Positions 1 through 10,402 of a stretch of DNA of 64,000 nucleotides are shown here, piece by piece. The notes below the pieces were generated by a model that saw only the letters and a program-made list of their open reading frames with translations, was not told the DNA's origin and made no database searches. The stretch lies in assembly GCF_023159225.1 (NCBI RefSeq), contig NC_063171.1, forward strand, positions 13,686,326-13,750,325. Reading direction: 5' to 3'. This DNA comes from Perognathus longimembris pacificus (taxonomy: Eukaryota > Chordata > Mammalia > Rodentia > Heteromyidae). Position 1 is the stretch's first letter, and each line of letters begins with the position of its first letter. Made by a program: the position numbers and the translations under genes.

Positions 1-88
1 AAGTAGAGCTGTAGTTCAAGTGATAGAGCACTAGGTTTTGCAAACAATGCCTAGAGGACAGTACTCAGACCCTGAGTTCAAGCTCAGG

Positions 89-89
<1 letters not shown>
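1..89 (+). mobile_element. Geo-type SINE right monomer, partial
   Basis: It reads 'gagctgtagttcaagtgata', then 'cagtactcagaccctgagtt', an aged form of the right half shared by the SINEs in this window ('ggctcaagtggcagagtgct', 'cagtgctcaggccctgagt'). The head lies before the window. The A-rich tail has turned into the adjacent (CA)n. Confidence 0.75.

Positions 90-140
<51 letters not shown>
90..140. repeat. (CA)n microsatellite
   Basis: About 25 uninterrupted CA units follow directly on the SINE 3' end, so the repeat probably grew from the SINE tail. The long Cys-Val and His-Thr frames across it are translation artefacts. Confidence 0.97.
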
Positions 141-143
<3 letters not shown>

Positions 144-149
144 CTGTCA

Positions 150-345
150 TCCTTCTACTGCATATAGGTCCAAAGGAAATAAAATCAGTATGTTCTAGAG
201 TTATCTGCACACCTATGACCATTTTTTATCACATTATTATTCACAGTATCCAAAGAATGGAAATAACATCCATGCATTGAAACAACATGGTACTCCTATG
301 TAACATATACTTTCACCCATGTAAGAGAGTGAAATCTTATTTTTT
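150..345 (+). mobile_element. Ancient L1 ORF2 3'-part remnant
   Basis: The stretch 'ccaaaggaaataaaatcagt', followed by 'ttatctgcacacctatgacc' and 'ttcacagtatccaaagaatg', follows the widespread mammalian L1 ORF2 3' text step by step. It is heavily diverged, has no reading frame, and both ends are blurred. Confidence 0.7.
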
Positions 346-528
346 TGTCTGCATCTATTAAAATATGGCATTTTATTTGTCCATCTTTTGATGTTTTATA
401 TCATAAATAACAACTGATGGTGCTTTGAAAATTAGATATTCACATACAGAGAATGAATCTAGTTCTTATCTCATGAGTTATGAAAGTCAAAAAAATTAGA
501 GCCATAATATAAGACTGGAAATGATAGA

Positions 529-672
529 ACTGGGAATATAGCTTAGTGGTAGAGTGCTTGCCTCGCATACATGAAGCCCTGGGTTCGATTACTAAGCACC
601 ACAAATATAGAAAAAGCCAGAAGTGGCGCTCTGGCTCAAGAGGTAGAGTGTTAGCCTTGGGCAAAAAGAAGC
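529..672 (+). mobile_element. IDL-Geo SINE, 3' truncated
   Basis: The left half shows tRNA-like boxes ('tagcttagtggtagagtgct' for box A and 'gggttcgatta' for box B). The right half starts 'gccagaagtggcgctctggc' and stops at 'gcaaaaagaagc', about 50 bases short of the usual end, with no A tail. Confidence 0.9.
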
Positions 673-673
673 T

Positions 674-1704
674 ATACAATTTATTGATTTACTTAAGATG
701 TGAAACAATAATTCAACTACACTAATAGAATAATCAAATAATAATTTAACTACTGCTATAGAATAATCAAGGGAAATTTTATTCAAGCTATGCCAATAAT
801 GAAAATCTTTCAATAACAGAAATTGATATGACTTGAATTCTATTGAGAAGGCTGTCAGATTTTAAATGAGGTGGAAAATAAAGGAAGGTGATCGAGGATG
901 TTAGTTGGGGATTATGATAAATATTATTAGGCATTCCTCCGGTGCTGGTTGTCTACTATTAAAAGTAGACTCTTGGGCTTTCCCGAAGACTGGAAAGATT
1001 TGATGTTATTTCCTTCAATAATCATATTCCATTCATATGCCACACCCTTCAGAAACATTGTCTGGTTCATGCAGATTCTAACTGAAAGGACAAAGTATTT
1101 GTTTGAATATAATATTAAATAAAAATATTTGCAAATATTCTAAAGTAAATCTGCTAAACCAAAGGAAGTGAGTTTAGTCTATCTGAGGTATACTTTGGAA
1201 TCTTGGGAAACATCCCATAATATTGCCTCAAGGACATTTGAAAAACAATACACTATTTTAGTAAGCAAATTTCACCTATCAGCTTGGATGAATGAAGGAA
1301 TAAAGAACCTGAATATCAGTAAAGCTGAGGAATTTTATCAAAAACTTAGCACAATCAACTAAATTAAAATATATACATTGAACCAAATATGTATTTAAAA
1401 TATATTTCCCAAATGTTCTTGCGATATGAACCTGATATTTCCAGTTGCTGATCTATAAAAGATGGCATAATTTGCTAATATTAAAATTATTTTGAATAGG
1501 CTTTCTGATCAGTGTAAATCAAGGTTCAATAAATAATTTGAAGGTAGGAAATGCTGTTGGCTCAAAATTAAATGGCAGACATTCAAGGAAAGTTAGAGAA
1601 GAAATACTAAGTGATGCAACAACTTGAAACCTATGAAATCTCACACAATAAGAACAGCAGAGAAAATGATTCCTATTCATAAAAATAATATTTTGCATAA
1701 CTAT
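674..1704. other. Unique intron sequence, nothing recognised
   Basis: AT-rich sequence without a recognisable repeat, coding exon or simple repeat. The frame at 1168-1362 (64 codons) has no family resemblance and no splice context that I trust. Confidence 0.6.
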
Positions 1705-1792
1705 TTATTTGTTTTCAGCTAGAGATGGAACTAGTGTCTCCCACTTGCTAGGCAAGCATTCTGTCACTGACATACACCTGTACCTCTTATTT
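1705..1792 (-). mobile_element. Degraded ID-like SINE fragment
   Basis: 'cacttgctaggcaagcattc' is the reverse complement of the ID/IDL segment around the tRNA anticodon stem. The rest is eroded. The downstream 'tatttttgagaaagtgtctt' may be part of the same element. Confidence 0.5.
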
Positions 1793-1994
1793 TATGCTGG
1801 TTATTTTTGAGAAAGTGTCTTAATTCCACCCAGGTGCATGCCTACACACATATTTTCCAGGTTCTCAGTGAAGATGAGATACAAACCATATGTTCTAGGA
1901 TCCTCTCTTAAGAATATCTTCTTTTGTTCTCACCGTGTGAATGCTTAGAGTGCTGTTTAATTAATCATGCCCAAGTGTAATTATTTATAGGAAC

Positions 1995-2572
1995 ATTCTA
2001 GTTATTACACATGAAGAAGTTCATGCAGCCTATGTTTCTTTGGGTTTGGCTTACTTTTCTTTATATATATATAATATATATTACATATAATATATATTAT
2101 ATGTAATATATAATATATATATATATGCTCTATGTCTTTCCATTTCCTTAGGAATGGGGCAATGTCACTCTTTCCAATGGAAGCATGGAATCCCATTCTG
2201 TATATATACACCACATTTTCTTCATCTTAATCCACTGAGGGGCATCTGGGTTGATTACATATCTTGGATATGGTAAACTGAGGCAATGGACATAGTTGTG
2301 CTGGTACCTTTAGTGTGGCTTGTTTGTGGACATCTGGGTAAATGCCCAGAAGTGGGATTGATGGGCCATAGTCCAGAGTGGCTGAACAAGTTTTCATTCC
2401 CAGGAACAATGTAATAAATGCCATTCCCTTTGGGTCACATCCCCACCAGCATCTGTTATGATTTGTGTTCTTGATAATGATCAGTCTAACTGGGGTGAGG
2501 GGAAAACCCAATGTGGTTTTGTATCCATAACTAACCCCTCTGTACATAAAATTTGCAAAAATAAAATAAAAC
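1995..2572 (+). mobile_element. L1 with 5' inversion (tiny 3' end plus inverted ORF2 block)
   Basis: From about 1995 to 2521 the sequence is the reverse complement of L1 ORF2 C-terminal and 3' sequence, matching the large L1 near 33000-33470 ('tttctttgggtttggct', 'ggtcacatccccaccagc', 'aactggggtgag'). From about 2522 to 2572 it is forward L1 3' end ('aacccctctgtacataaaat', then an A-rich tail). The order inverted block, then 3' end with tail, is that made by twin priming. An AT repeat (2062-2126) has grown inside. The 162-codon frame at 2227-2715 (-) is L1-derived and then runs out of the element. Confidence 0.7.
2062..2126. repeat. (TA)n-rich imperfect microsatellite
   Basis: Alternating TA with scattered C and G. 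It is partly self-complementary ('atatataatatatatt' arms) and lies inside the inverted L1 block. Confidence 0.85.
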
Positions 2573-3080
2573 CATGTGCTGTCATCCCAAGATTCTTTCT
2601 GTGGAAATGTAATTTTGCAGATGTTTTTGCTGAGAGGGTGAAGGGGAAAGGCCTGGATCCACAGTCCACCAAATCTCAGCCTCACATGGGATGGAGGATG
2701 GTGGCTATGCAGCACTACATCCAGCTATTTGTCGAGACTGTATCTTCTGAACATTTTCTGCCTGAACTGCCCTTTCTTAAAATGTAAATCTCGCATTCTC
2801 AGCCTTTTAAATAACTAGTATTAAAAACATGAACCAAAATAACTAAAGCATTTAAATAGCTCAATGAACAAAAAAGACACCCCCCCTCTCTCTCACACAC
2901 ACAGCATAATCATGTTTATACTAAGTTTAATGAGAAGCAAAATCAACCTATACTATTGAAGCTCAGATGAATCCTATCCTTGTTAAGTCAAAGGCTTTTG
3001 TGATGCTGTGGGTTGGGGAAGATTGTTTGATGATAAGAACTCATCATTACCCAAAGCTGAGTATATGAGTAGATTTATTT
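2573..3080. other. Unique intron sequence
   Basis: No repeat family recognised except a short CT/CA run at 2880-2903. Confidence 0.55.
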
Positions 3081-3086
3081 TCTAAT

Positions 3087-4002
3087 TGCCGGAGCTAGCC
3101 CGCAGCGAAAAGGAATCCTGATTGAGCGGGCGAGGACTAAAGAAAAAGAATAGATGAGAGAAAAAAGAAGACAAGGGACAAAAGATGGGGTTCCGGAGGT
3201 CTGCACCTCAAGAATGTAACTCAAGACTGCAGCCCCGTTTATTCTTTTTTTTTTTTTTTTTTTTTTTTTTTTCTCAAATTTTTATTTTCAAACTGACGTA
3301 CAGAGAGGTTACAGTATCATACGTTGGGCGTTGGATACATTTCTTGTACTGTTTGTTGCCTTGTCCCTCATGCCCCCCTCCCTCCCCCCCTTCCCTCCCC
3401 CCCGCCCAGTTGTTCAGTTCACTTACACCAAACAGTTTTGCAAGTATTGCTTTTGTAGTTATTTCTCTTTTTTTACCCCGTGTCTCTCGAATTTGGTATT
3501 CCCTTTGAATTTCCTACTTCCAATACCAGTAAACACGGTTTCCAATATACTCAGATAAGATTACAGAGATAGTGTAGGTACAAACATAGGAAGGTGATAC
3601 AAAACATCATCAATAATAGAAACTACACATTCACATAGGACGTTGAAAGTAGTTATAACTGTGATATATCACTTGTTTCCATATCATGGAGTTCATTTCA
3701 CTTAGCATCATCTTATGTGTTCCGTTTATTCTTAACATCTAGCTTTTATGCAGTTTGGGAACCAGGGAATGGCATAGGGTTACCAAAGTTTAAGAAAATA
3801 AGAAAGCTTTTAGGTCGGTAAATAACAGGAGGCAATAAAACAAGACAAGGCTGAATAGTAAACATAAACCAGGCGCCTATGGACACAGTAAAACATCTTG
3901 GTAAGTGCTGGCTGTCAATTAAGCCAAATCTTACCACATTCCTTGTGATAACAGCACAACCAGAGGTCAGGATGAGGTTAGCTGCTAGCTCGGCTCCCAA
4001 CA
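3087..4002 (-). mobile_element. Solo LTR of an IAP-like ERVK endogenous retrovirus, split by an L1
   Basis: Read on the minus strand, the element starts TGTTGGGAGCC, the usual start of IAP-type LTRs, and ends GCTAGCTCCGGCA, so it has TG...CA ends. It carries CATAAAAGC (TATA-like) and GAATAAACGG (poly-A signal) in the right order for U3-R-U5. A 6-bp duplication TCTAAT flanks it exactly (3081-3086 and 4003-4008), as expected for ERVK integrases. Without the nested L1 the LTR is about 429 bp. There is no internal viral coding sequence, so this is a solo LTR left by recombination. The 85-codon frame at 3746-4003 (-) is LTR sequence, not a gene. Confidence 0.87.
3247..3721 (-). mobile_element. 5'-truncated L1 3' end inserted in the LTR
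   Basis: On the minus strand this is L1 3'UTR with a poly-A tail (T run 3245-3272 on the plus strand), a purine-rich tract and the 3' end. It matches the 3' part of the L1 at 32441 onward. A 12-bp duplication, CCGTTTATTCTT, flanks it (3235-3246 and 3722-3733), which shows insertion after the LTR. There is no inversion and no coding sequence. Confidence 0.92.
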
Positions 4003-4446
4003 TCTAATTATTCCACATACAATAATTCTGTATTGATATGAATACTTAATAATATTTAAAATAAATGAACATTTCATTAGCTAAACACAAAAGACATAAC
4101 CTCACGACAATTTAATTTATCAATGTATTTAGTTTTCACTGTATGTTGCATGTTTAAATTTGGACTGAATTGGTAAAAGAATGTTTTGAGTAAAGTAATG
4201 TTCAGAGATGGAAATAAATTAGATGCCATCTCTCATAATTCAGACTTTGGATTCTGTCCACATTTGGGCTGTCCAAAGGCTCTTACAAAGTAATTTCAGT
4301 TTCGTTAATATAAGAATGTATGTAATTTTTAGATAGTTACTTATATGACAATAATTCAAATCATGTTATCCTCTAAGAAGGCAACAGAAATAAGGAAGTA
4401 ATTTTGGTTACTTTCAAGTCAGTCAATGTATAAAAATGATAATAGA

Positions 4447-4620
4447 GGGGCTGGGAATGTAACTTAGTGGTAGAGTGTTTGCCTAGCATGTGTAAAGCCC
4501 TGGGTTCAATTCCTCAGCACCACATGATTAGAAAAAGCCAGAAGTGGTGCTGAGGAAGCCAAGGACAGTGCTCAAGCCCATAGTCCAAGCCCCAGGACTG
4601 GCAAAAAAAAAATAAAAAGA
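4447..4620 (+). mobile_element. IDL-Geo SINE, internally shortened
   Basis: It starts 'ggggctgggaatgtaactta', with box B 'gggttcaattc' and the right half 'ccagaagtggtgctgaggaa' missing about 40 bases of the usual right half. It ends 'ccccaggactggc' with an A-rich tail. Flanks 'gataatag' and 'gataacag' look like an aged target-site duplication. Confidence 0.9.
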
Positions 4621-6277
4621 TAACAGATTCATATAATTAACATGTTAAAAGCATTTTTATTGAAACTGGAAAAAAATTCAGGTCTATTTAATGTCAAGAG
4701 AATATTCATCTGAATTTACACGGTTCTTAGCACAAATATGAACAGAATTTATGTCAGAGTGCATTTACCTAGCAATATAGAATGCTGATTACTGTCAGCT
4801 CATACAAACCATGAAAGTAAGTCACACATATTATTAGACCAACTTGACTTGTTTGCAAATGCTTTCCTATTGTGGTGTTTCCTGTTTTCACCAAATAAAA
4901 AATTCAACCAGAAGTTCAGATTAGCACATAATTCTAAATAGTTTTTAGATTTGATGCTGTCTGAATGCTTTTGTCCTGAAATATGAAAGCCTCAGAAAAT
5001 ATGTCTACTAATGATAGCTTGTAGGTAAAAGTATATATTTTATACATGACAATCTGAGGAAAATTTATTGTATGTTTAAAATATGCACAAAATTATGTAT
5101 TGCTTATATTTTATTTAATATATTATGGACATATATGACTTGAATTAAAGAACATGATATAAAAGTATAGGGGGAAATGGAAATAAATAAAACCCCATCA
5201 CAATAGTAATAGTAGAAACAAGATATATTTGTTAAATGCCACATTAAAAAAATAACAATTCTATCAACAATTATGTAAGAACAATGTCTTCTGAGATTTA
5301 AATGAAACATTACAACTTACTATGAATGCCAGAAGTATAATTTTTTCAGATTTGGTTTAAAACCAAATTGTTCATTTACCAAAATTGCTGAAAAAATAGA
5401 GATTTACAAAATAAATAAATAATATATTCTCTTTTACACATAATGTGCTATGTTATCCTCAACTGTAGTTCTGAGTGTATGATAAACTGTACTTACTGAA
5501 ATCATGATATTCTTGCAAGTAATAATCTTACAAAAACTGAATGGACTCAATTGGTATAAGTCATAAATATTAGTATATTTAACATATCACTTAATAAAAA
5601 TTCTGACAATATATAAGCAATATAAAGTATATTATATGGTATCGATAAGTATTATAAGTAATTTTGTCAGGATTAATTCTGTTAAGTAACAAAAATGTTG
5701 ATCCAAGAATGGAGTACAGAAAAGTTTATGCAATCACTTTCATTATTTATGTTCACACATTATTAGAAAAGAGATATACTTTCTAACATTATATGGAAAA
5801 ACATATTGAGCACTATGGTATATTTTGCAGCAAATTTGAAGTATGGAAAGTTCATAATAACTTGACTTAAATAAAAATAAAGAATAATGTAATCCCTCTT
5901 TATTACTTTTAGGTAGACTATGCTTACTTTTTCTTCCTAAAAACAGTTTCTCCCACAGAATATTTGTGATTCTTATTTTACAAAAAAAAAATGGCATTTT
6001 CATGAGATAATCATCATATTTATCCTGAATATTTGAACTTTAAACATACACATTACATGTCATAGTACATGATGAACTACCAGTATTGACTGTTTAGTGG
6101 TTATTTTCTCTTCTTACATAAGTCATACAAAATTTCCCTGAGGGAAACTTAATTTATTATTACCACTGTACAATGTATTGGGGAAGAACAGAAATTTATA
6201 CTGAGAACCATTAATTTCTCTATAGTCACAAAAAATCAAGTTACCTGTCTTGAACCATGAAAGACACAATAATTTAA
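4621..6277. other. Unique intron sequence, nothing recognised
   Basis: About 1.65 kb of AT-rich sequence without a recognisable repeat or exon. Short frames such as 5743-6003 (-) have no family resemblance. Confidence 0.6.
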
Positions 6278-6372
6278 ATCTGATGGTAGTTATTCATGCC
6301 TGTAGTCCTAGCTACCCAGAAGACAGAGATCTGAGAATCTCAGTAAAAAGAGAGCCCTGAGCAGAAAATTCT
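6278..6372 (+). mobile_element. 7SL/B1-like SINE head fragment
   Basis: 'catgcctgtagtcctagcta' followed by 'ccagaagacagagatctgag' is the 7SL-derived head seen in the 7SL-Geo copies here. The right monomer is absent. Confidence 0.75.
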
Positions 6373-6379
6373 CAGCTGC

Positions 6380-7683
6380 TCTTAACTCGTAAGAAGCCAT
6401 GATTGAATATAGGGCTTCTGTGTTAGATTGTCAATTTGAGGGAAAAAGCAAAGAATAAATATTAACCATAAGTGATGTTTGAACATGCAAGATAGAAAAT
6501 TAGTTTCATTAGTTAGCTCTTTAATTTCTGTGCAAAAGCTCTGAAGTTTGATGCGATCTAAGTTCTCCAAACTTTCTTTGATTTGTTGTGTTTCTAGGCC
6601 TATATTAAGAAAGTTTTGACCTGTGCCAAGGAGCCTTAGTGTTTCTTCTATTCCTTCCTGCAATATCTTCAGGGTATCTGTTTTATATTGAGATCTTTGA
6701 TCCATTTGGAATTATTCTGGTGCAGGGGGATATATAAAGAACTAGCTTTAGCTTTTAACAAGTGCTTACCCAATTTTTCCAGCACTCTTTGATGAAGAGT
6801 CTGTCTTTCTTTCCACTCTTGAAAGCAGTGTGGAGATTCCTCAAAAGACTACACATAGAGCTCCCCTATGACACAGCATCCCTGCTTTGGGGTATTTAAC
6901 CAAAGGATTACAAACAAGGTCAAACAAATGCTACCAGCACAACTATGTTTATGACAGTATGATTTACCATTACTAAAATATAGAACCAACCCAGATGCCC
7001 CTCAGTAGATGAAGATGAGCGGATTAAAAAAATGTACATATACACAATGGAATTATATGCCTTTCTTAGAAGGAATGGCTTAGCCCCATTCATTGAGGAA
7101 AGGAAAGACTTGGAAAAAAATTATACTAAGTGAAGAGAACCAGACCCCAAAAAACATAAACTCTATGGTTTTACTCATTGGAAACATTTAATTCTTGTCT
7201 AGGATAGTCTCAGCAGAGGAACACAATAGCTCAGTAGCAATGTATATATGATCACATAAGATAATCCTAAGAGAAATGAACTAGAAGATTTGTAAGTAAG
7301 TGGTTTAACTTTGTTGTTGTTACTTCCAATGTACCCCATGAAATTATGCCTTGTTCTTTTGTCTTTCTTCCCCATGGTTTTACCCCTGATATCACTGTAA
7401 CTGACTTTAGTATACTGGGAATTATATGTACATTTATCGGAACTAGGGAAGGGGAACACCAAAATGGATAGACAATGGGTAAAAGGAAAACCAATGCAAC
7501 AGCAATACCTACAATACAATATGCTGTAAACCGACTGTAAATCTCAGGGGAGAGCGGGAGGGAATCTAGGAGGGGGGAAGGTGGAAGAAACATGAAGGAG
7601 GAGGTAACAAGTTTGATAAGAAATATACTCACTGTCTTACATATGTAACTCTAACCCTCTGTACATTATTTTGACAATAAAAA
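6380..7683 (+). mobile_element. L1 with 5' inversion (twin-primed), about 1.3 kb
   Basis: 6380-6817 is the reverse complement of an ORF2 segment (it matches the large L1 at about 33640-34020: 'tgccaaggagcc', 'gatccatttggaatt', 'gtgcagggggatatataa'). From about 6818 the same element runs forward, starting at ORF2 'cagtgtggagattcctcaaa' and continuing through the ORF2 C-terminus, the 3'UTR and 'ccctctgtacatt' with a short A tail near 7683. About 0.3 kb of ORF2 is missing at the join. Frames at 6382-6705, 7199-7519 and 7267-7632 (-) are pieces of this element; none is functional. Confidence 0.85.
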
Positions 7684-7999
7684 GTGAGGGATATTCCTTC
7701 TAAGAGAAACTCTCTTGTTTGCTATTTTTCAAAATGCCAACCTCCAGCATCTGAGAAATTGTCTTATTTATCCTATTATTCTCCTTTGCCACATCTGAGG
7801 TGTAGATTAGAGATTATGTCTTGGGTGCCACTTTCTTGTTGTTTCTTCTGCTAAAACATTGGAAGTCAAAATGTTATATTAAATTTTAAACATTCCTTTT
7901 TTTTTGTTCTAGAATTATATTTTCCCAGGTAGTTCAATAACCATTCTAATCTGTTTGAATTGTCAATTCTCTGGGCTAATTTTTACACATGTCTTTTAT
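7684..7999. other. Unique intron sequence
   Basis: Nothing recognised. Confidence 0.5.
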
Positions 8000-8230
8000 T
8001 TTCCACTCGCAGGGCCTGAACTCAGGGCCTGGCCATAGTCCCTGAGCTCTTTTTGCTCAATGTCAGTGCTCTACCTCTTAGAACCACAGCTATACTTCCT
8101 ATTTTTTGGTGGTTAATTGCAGATAAGAGTCTCATGCACTTTACAGACTGAGATGCCTTGGAAACTTGATCCTCTGATCTCAGCTTCCTAAGTAACTAGG
8201 ATTACAGGCATGAACCTCCAGAGCCTGGCT
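8000..8230 (-). mobile_element. 7SL-Geo composite SINE
   Basis: On the plus strand it reads the reversed Geo half ('ggcctgaactcagggcctgg', 'gtgctctacctctta') and then the reversed 7SL head ('ctgatctcagcttcctaagt', 'ggattacaggcatgaacc', ending 'gcctggct'). Joined by 'ggtggttaattgcagataag', the A-rich linker of this family. Confidence 0.88.
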
Positions 8231-9539
8231 CCAGGATTTATCCTTTATATCTGCTACTTTTCTTTTGTTCTTTAACCTGGTCTTAGACACTTCCTCTCTT
8301 GCTGAATTGTAGGATTTTACCTACTTATTTACTGTGCTTTGGTATCCAATCGAAAGAATGTTCCTTGTTTGTATTTTATTGGATACATATCCTAAGACGA
8401 ATGTGTTCTATATTCTTTTGAAAGAATGAAGATTCTTTTTAATTAGCAACTGTAACTACATTAATTTATTTCAATGTTGGTGGTTGGAAAGCAGTTTTTT
8501 TTTTAAACCATACCTGATTTATGATCTGTCTATTCTTTTTCCTCTTACATTCAAACTCTTTTGGGTTTGAAATTCCCTTCTGAATTTCAAGCCATATGTC
8601 ATAAAAGAGAAATAGCATACTTGCACTGTAAAAAAATATTTTTGGATTATAATACTGCAATTCACTTTTCCTCATATCAGTTGTGCATTGTAAGTTGCTG
8701 TGGATATTTTCATCTTGTTATTTGATGACTTGACTAGAAGCAAAGCCACTCTCTAAAGCAATGTGTCACTGTAACTATCATGAAAAAACTTTCAGTGATA
8801 TACTAACTGAGTCTGTTGACCATAGATTTTTATTGTTGAATTCAGTCTCAAGAATATATCACCCAGTAATTTTCTTATGGAAGCAATGGCAAAAGAGCTG
8901 CGGTTTCTTTTGGCTTCTGGGTGAAATGCTTTTAGCAGGGCTTATGATCATATTTTATGATCACACCTGATCTTAAAGAAAATGGAGAAAAATCCCTCCT
9001 TACTATGTGTTTAGAAGAGAATCTAAACTATTTGCCAAAATGTCAGGCAGCATTCAGTTTTCAAATACAAGAAAATGGAAACATTATAACCATCTCATGA
9101 AATAATATAACCCCAGAGGGTAAATATAAATTTTATATTTTATACCTGTCTTTCTCTAATATTCTATATGAGCAGGAAAAGAAGGTGTATTTGAAGTTAA
9201 ATGAACTTTAAGACATCTATACCATTTTTTCTAAACTAAAGAGATAAATGCCATTCAAACAAGCTGCATTAGTGACAAGCTCAGTGCAGATTAGCAAAAC
9301 ATTCTATAGATTGACACCTCAACAACTGAATTTGTTACTCCATGAATTATTTAGACTTGAAGTGAAAATAAAGTTCTTTTTAATTAACTAACACATATAA
9401 TACTGCTTTTTCATAAAATAAAGCTTTAACACATATATCTGCTTATAGTTATAACACACACAATCACACACATACATATACATAGGTTCATATATATACA
9501 TATACTTATAGACATCTATATTACTAGATTTAAATAAAA
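8231..9539. other. Unique intron sequence with a CA/TA-rich patch
   Basis: No gene or interspersed repeat recognised. At 9452-9520 there is an impure CA/TA/CATA low-complexity patch. Confidence 0.55.
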
Positions 9540-9605
9540 AATCCATGCTTGCAAGTCACTACCATAGCTGAGACTTTAGGTGTGCACTGCTATACCTGGC
9601 TTGAA
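9540..9605 (-). mobile_element. 7SL-type SINE head remnant
   Basis: 'gctgagactttaggtgtgca' then 'tatacctggcttg' resembles the reversed end of a 7SL head. Short and diverged. Confidence 0.45.
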
Positions 9606-9654
9606 TTCCCATAAACTTATTTCTTTACTGTTTAGTTAATTAGCTGGTTGTTGC

Positions 9655-9860
9655 TTTTTAAATACATTTTATTGTTATTGTTGAGGTGATGTACAGAGGG
9701 GTTACAGTCACTTAAGCCAAGTAATTACTACATTTCTTTGTGAGTTATGTGAATCATGCCACCTCTTTCCTTCCCTGCTCTCCCTGTTTTTCCCTCCTAT
9801 ACCCACTCACAAGTTTTGTAGTTCATTTACAACATAGTATCTAATGAGAACAACTGCTAA
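9655..9860 (-). mobile_element. L1 3' end
   Basis: On the plus strand: 'ggtgatgtacagaggggtta', a pyrimidine-rich tract, then 'gtagttcatttacaacatag'. This is the reversed L1 3'UTR as at 13765 and 62714. 5' truncated and diverged. Confidence 0.8.
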
Positions 9861-9892
9861 ATCTTTTCACCCTTCATTCATTCTTTTCTGTG

Positions 9893-10168
9893 CCCTCCCC
9901 AAAAGCCACTTCCAGCTTTTTCTGAGTAGTATATTGAGATAAACGTTCAGAGACTTTTCTTCCCAGCTGGCTTCAAACTGCAATCCTCAGATCTCAGCCT
10001 GCTGAGTAGCTAGGGGGAGGAGGAGGGGGGTATGAGGAACAAGGTAACAAACAGTACAAGAAATGTATCCAATGCCTAACGTATGAAACTGTAACCTCTC
10101 TGTACATCAGTTTGATAATAAAAATTTGAAAAAAAAAATAAATAAAAGTATGAGTTCCCAGCTTGTAA
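9893..10168 (-). mobile_element. 7SL-Geo SINE remnant split by an L1 3' end
   Basis: 9893-10013 carries the reversed linker and 7SL head up to 'cctgctgagtagctagg'. The expected remainder ('attacaggcatgagcc...') is displaced to 10148-10168 ('agtatgagttcccagcttg'), after the L1 described next. Confidence 0.65.
10014..10147 (+). mobile_element. Short L1 3' end inserted in a SINE
   Basis: 134 bp: purine-rich tract, 'caaggtaacaaacagtacaa', 'gaaatgtatccaatgcctaa', 'aacctctctgtacatcagtt', then an A-rich tail. It is very close to the 3' end of the large L1 (32441 onward, other strand), so probably a fairly recent, strongly 5'-truncated copy. Confidence 0.9.
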
Positions 10169-10169
10169 T

Positions 10170-10402
10170 TTTATTTTTTAATTAAAAAATGCCAGTCTTG
10201 GTGCTTGAAATCTGGCCATGGTCCTGAGCTTTTTGTGCTCCAGGCTAATGCTCTGTCACTTGAGCCACACTTCCTCTTCCAGATTTAAGGAGGTAAGAAT
10301 CTCCTGAAATTTCCTTCTTGGTCTGGCTTTGAACTGTGACCCTCAGATCTTAGCCTCCTGAGTATCTATGATTACAGGAGTGAGTCACCAGTGCCTTAGG
10401 CT
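10170..10402 (-). mobile_element. 7SL-Geo composite SINE
   Basis: Reversed tail (T/A-rich 10170-10190), reversed Geo half ('gccagtcttggtgcttgaaa', 'cttgagccacacttcctctt'), reversed 7SL head ('tcttagcctcctgagtatct', 'gattacaggagtgagtcacc'). Confidence 0.88.

Noticed and set aside
38..280. Frames with (HT)n or (CV)n
   Set aside because: Translation of a CA repeat.
2227..2715. 162-codon minus-strand frame
   Set aside because: The part with recognisable motifs is L1 ORF2 C-terminus (GCDPKGMAFI, LLGIYPDVHK); the rest runs into unrelated sequence. It is not a host gene.
3087..4002. Intact provirus
   Set aside because: Only one LTR is present with matching 6-bp flanks; no gag, pol or env sequence lies beside it.
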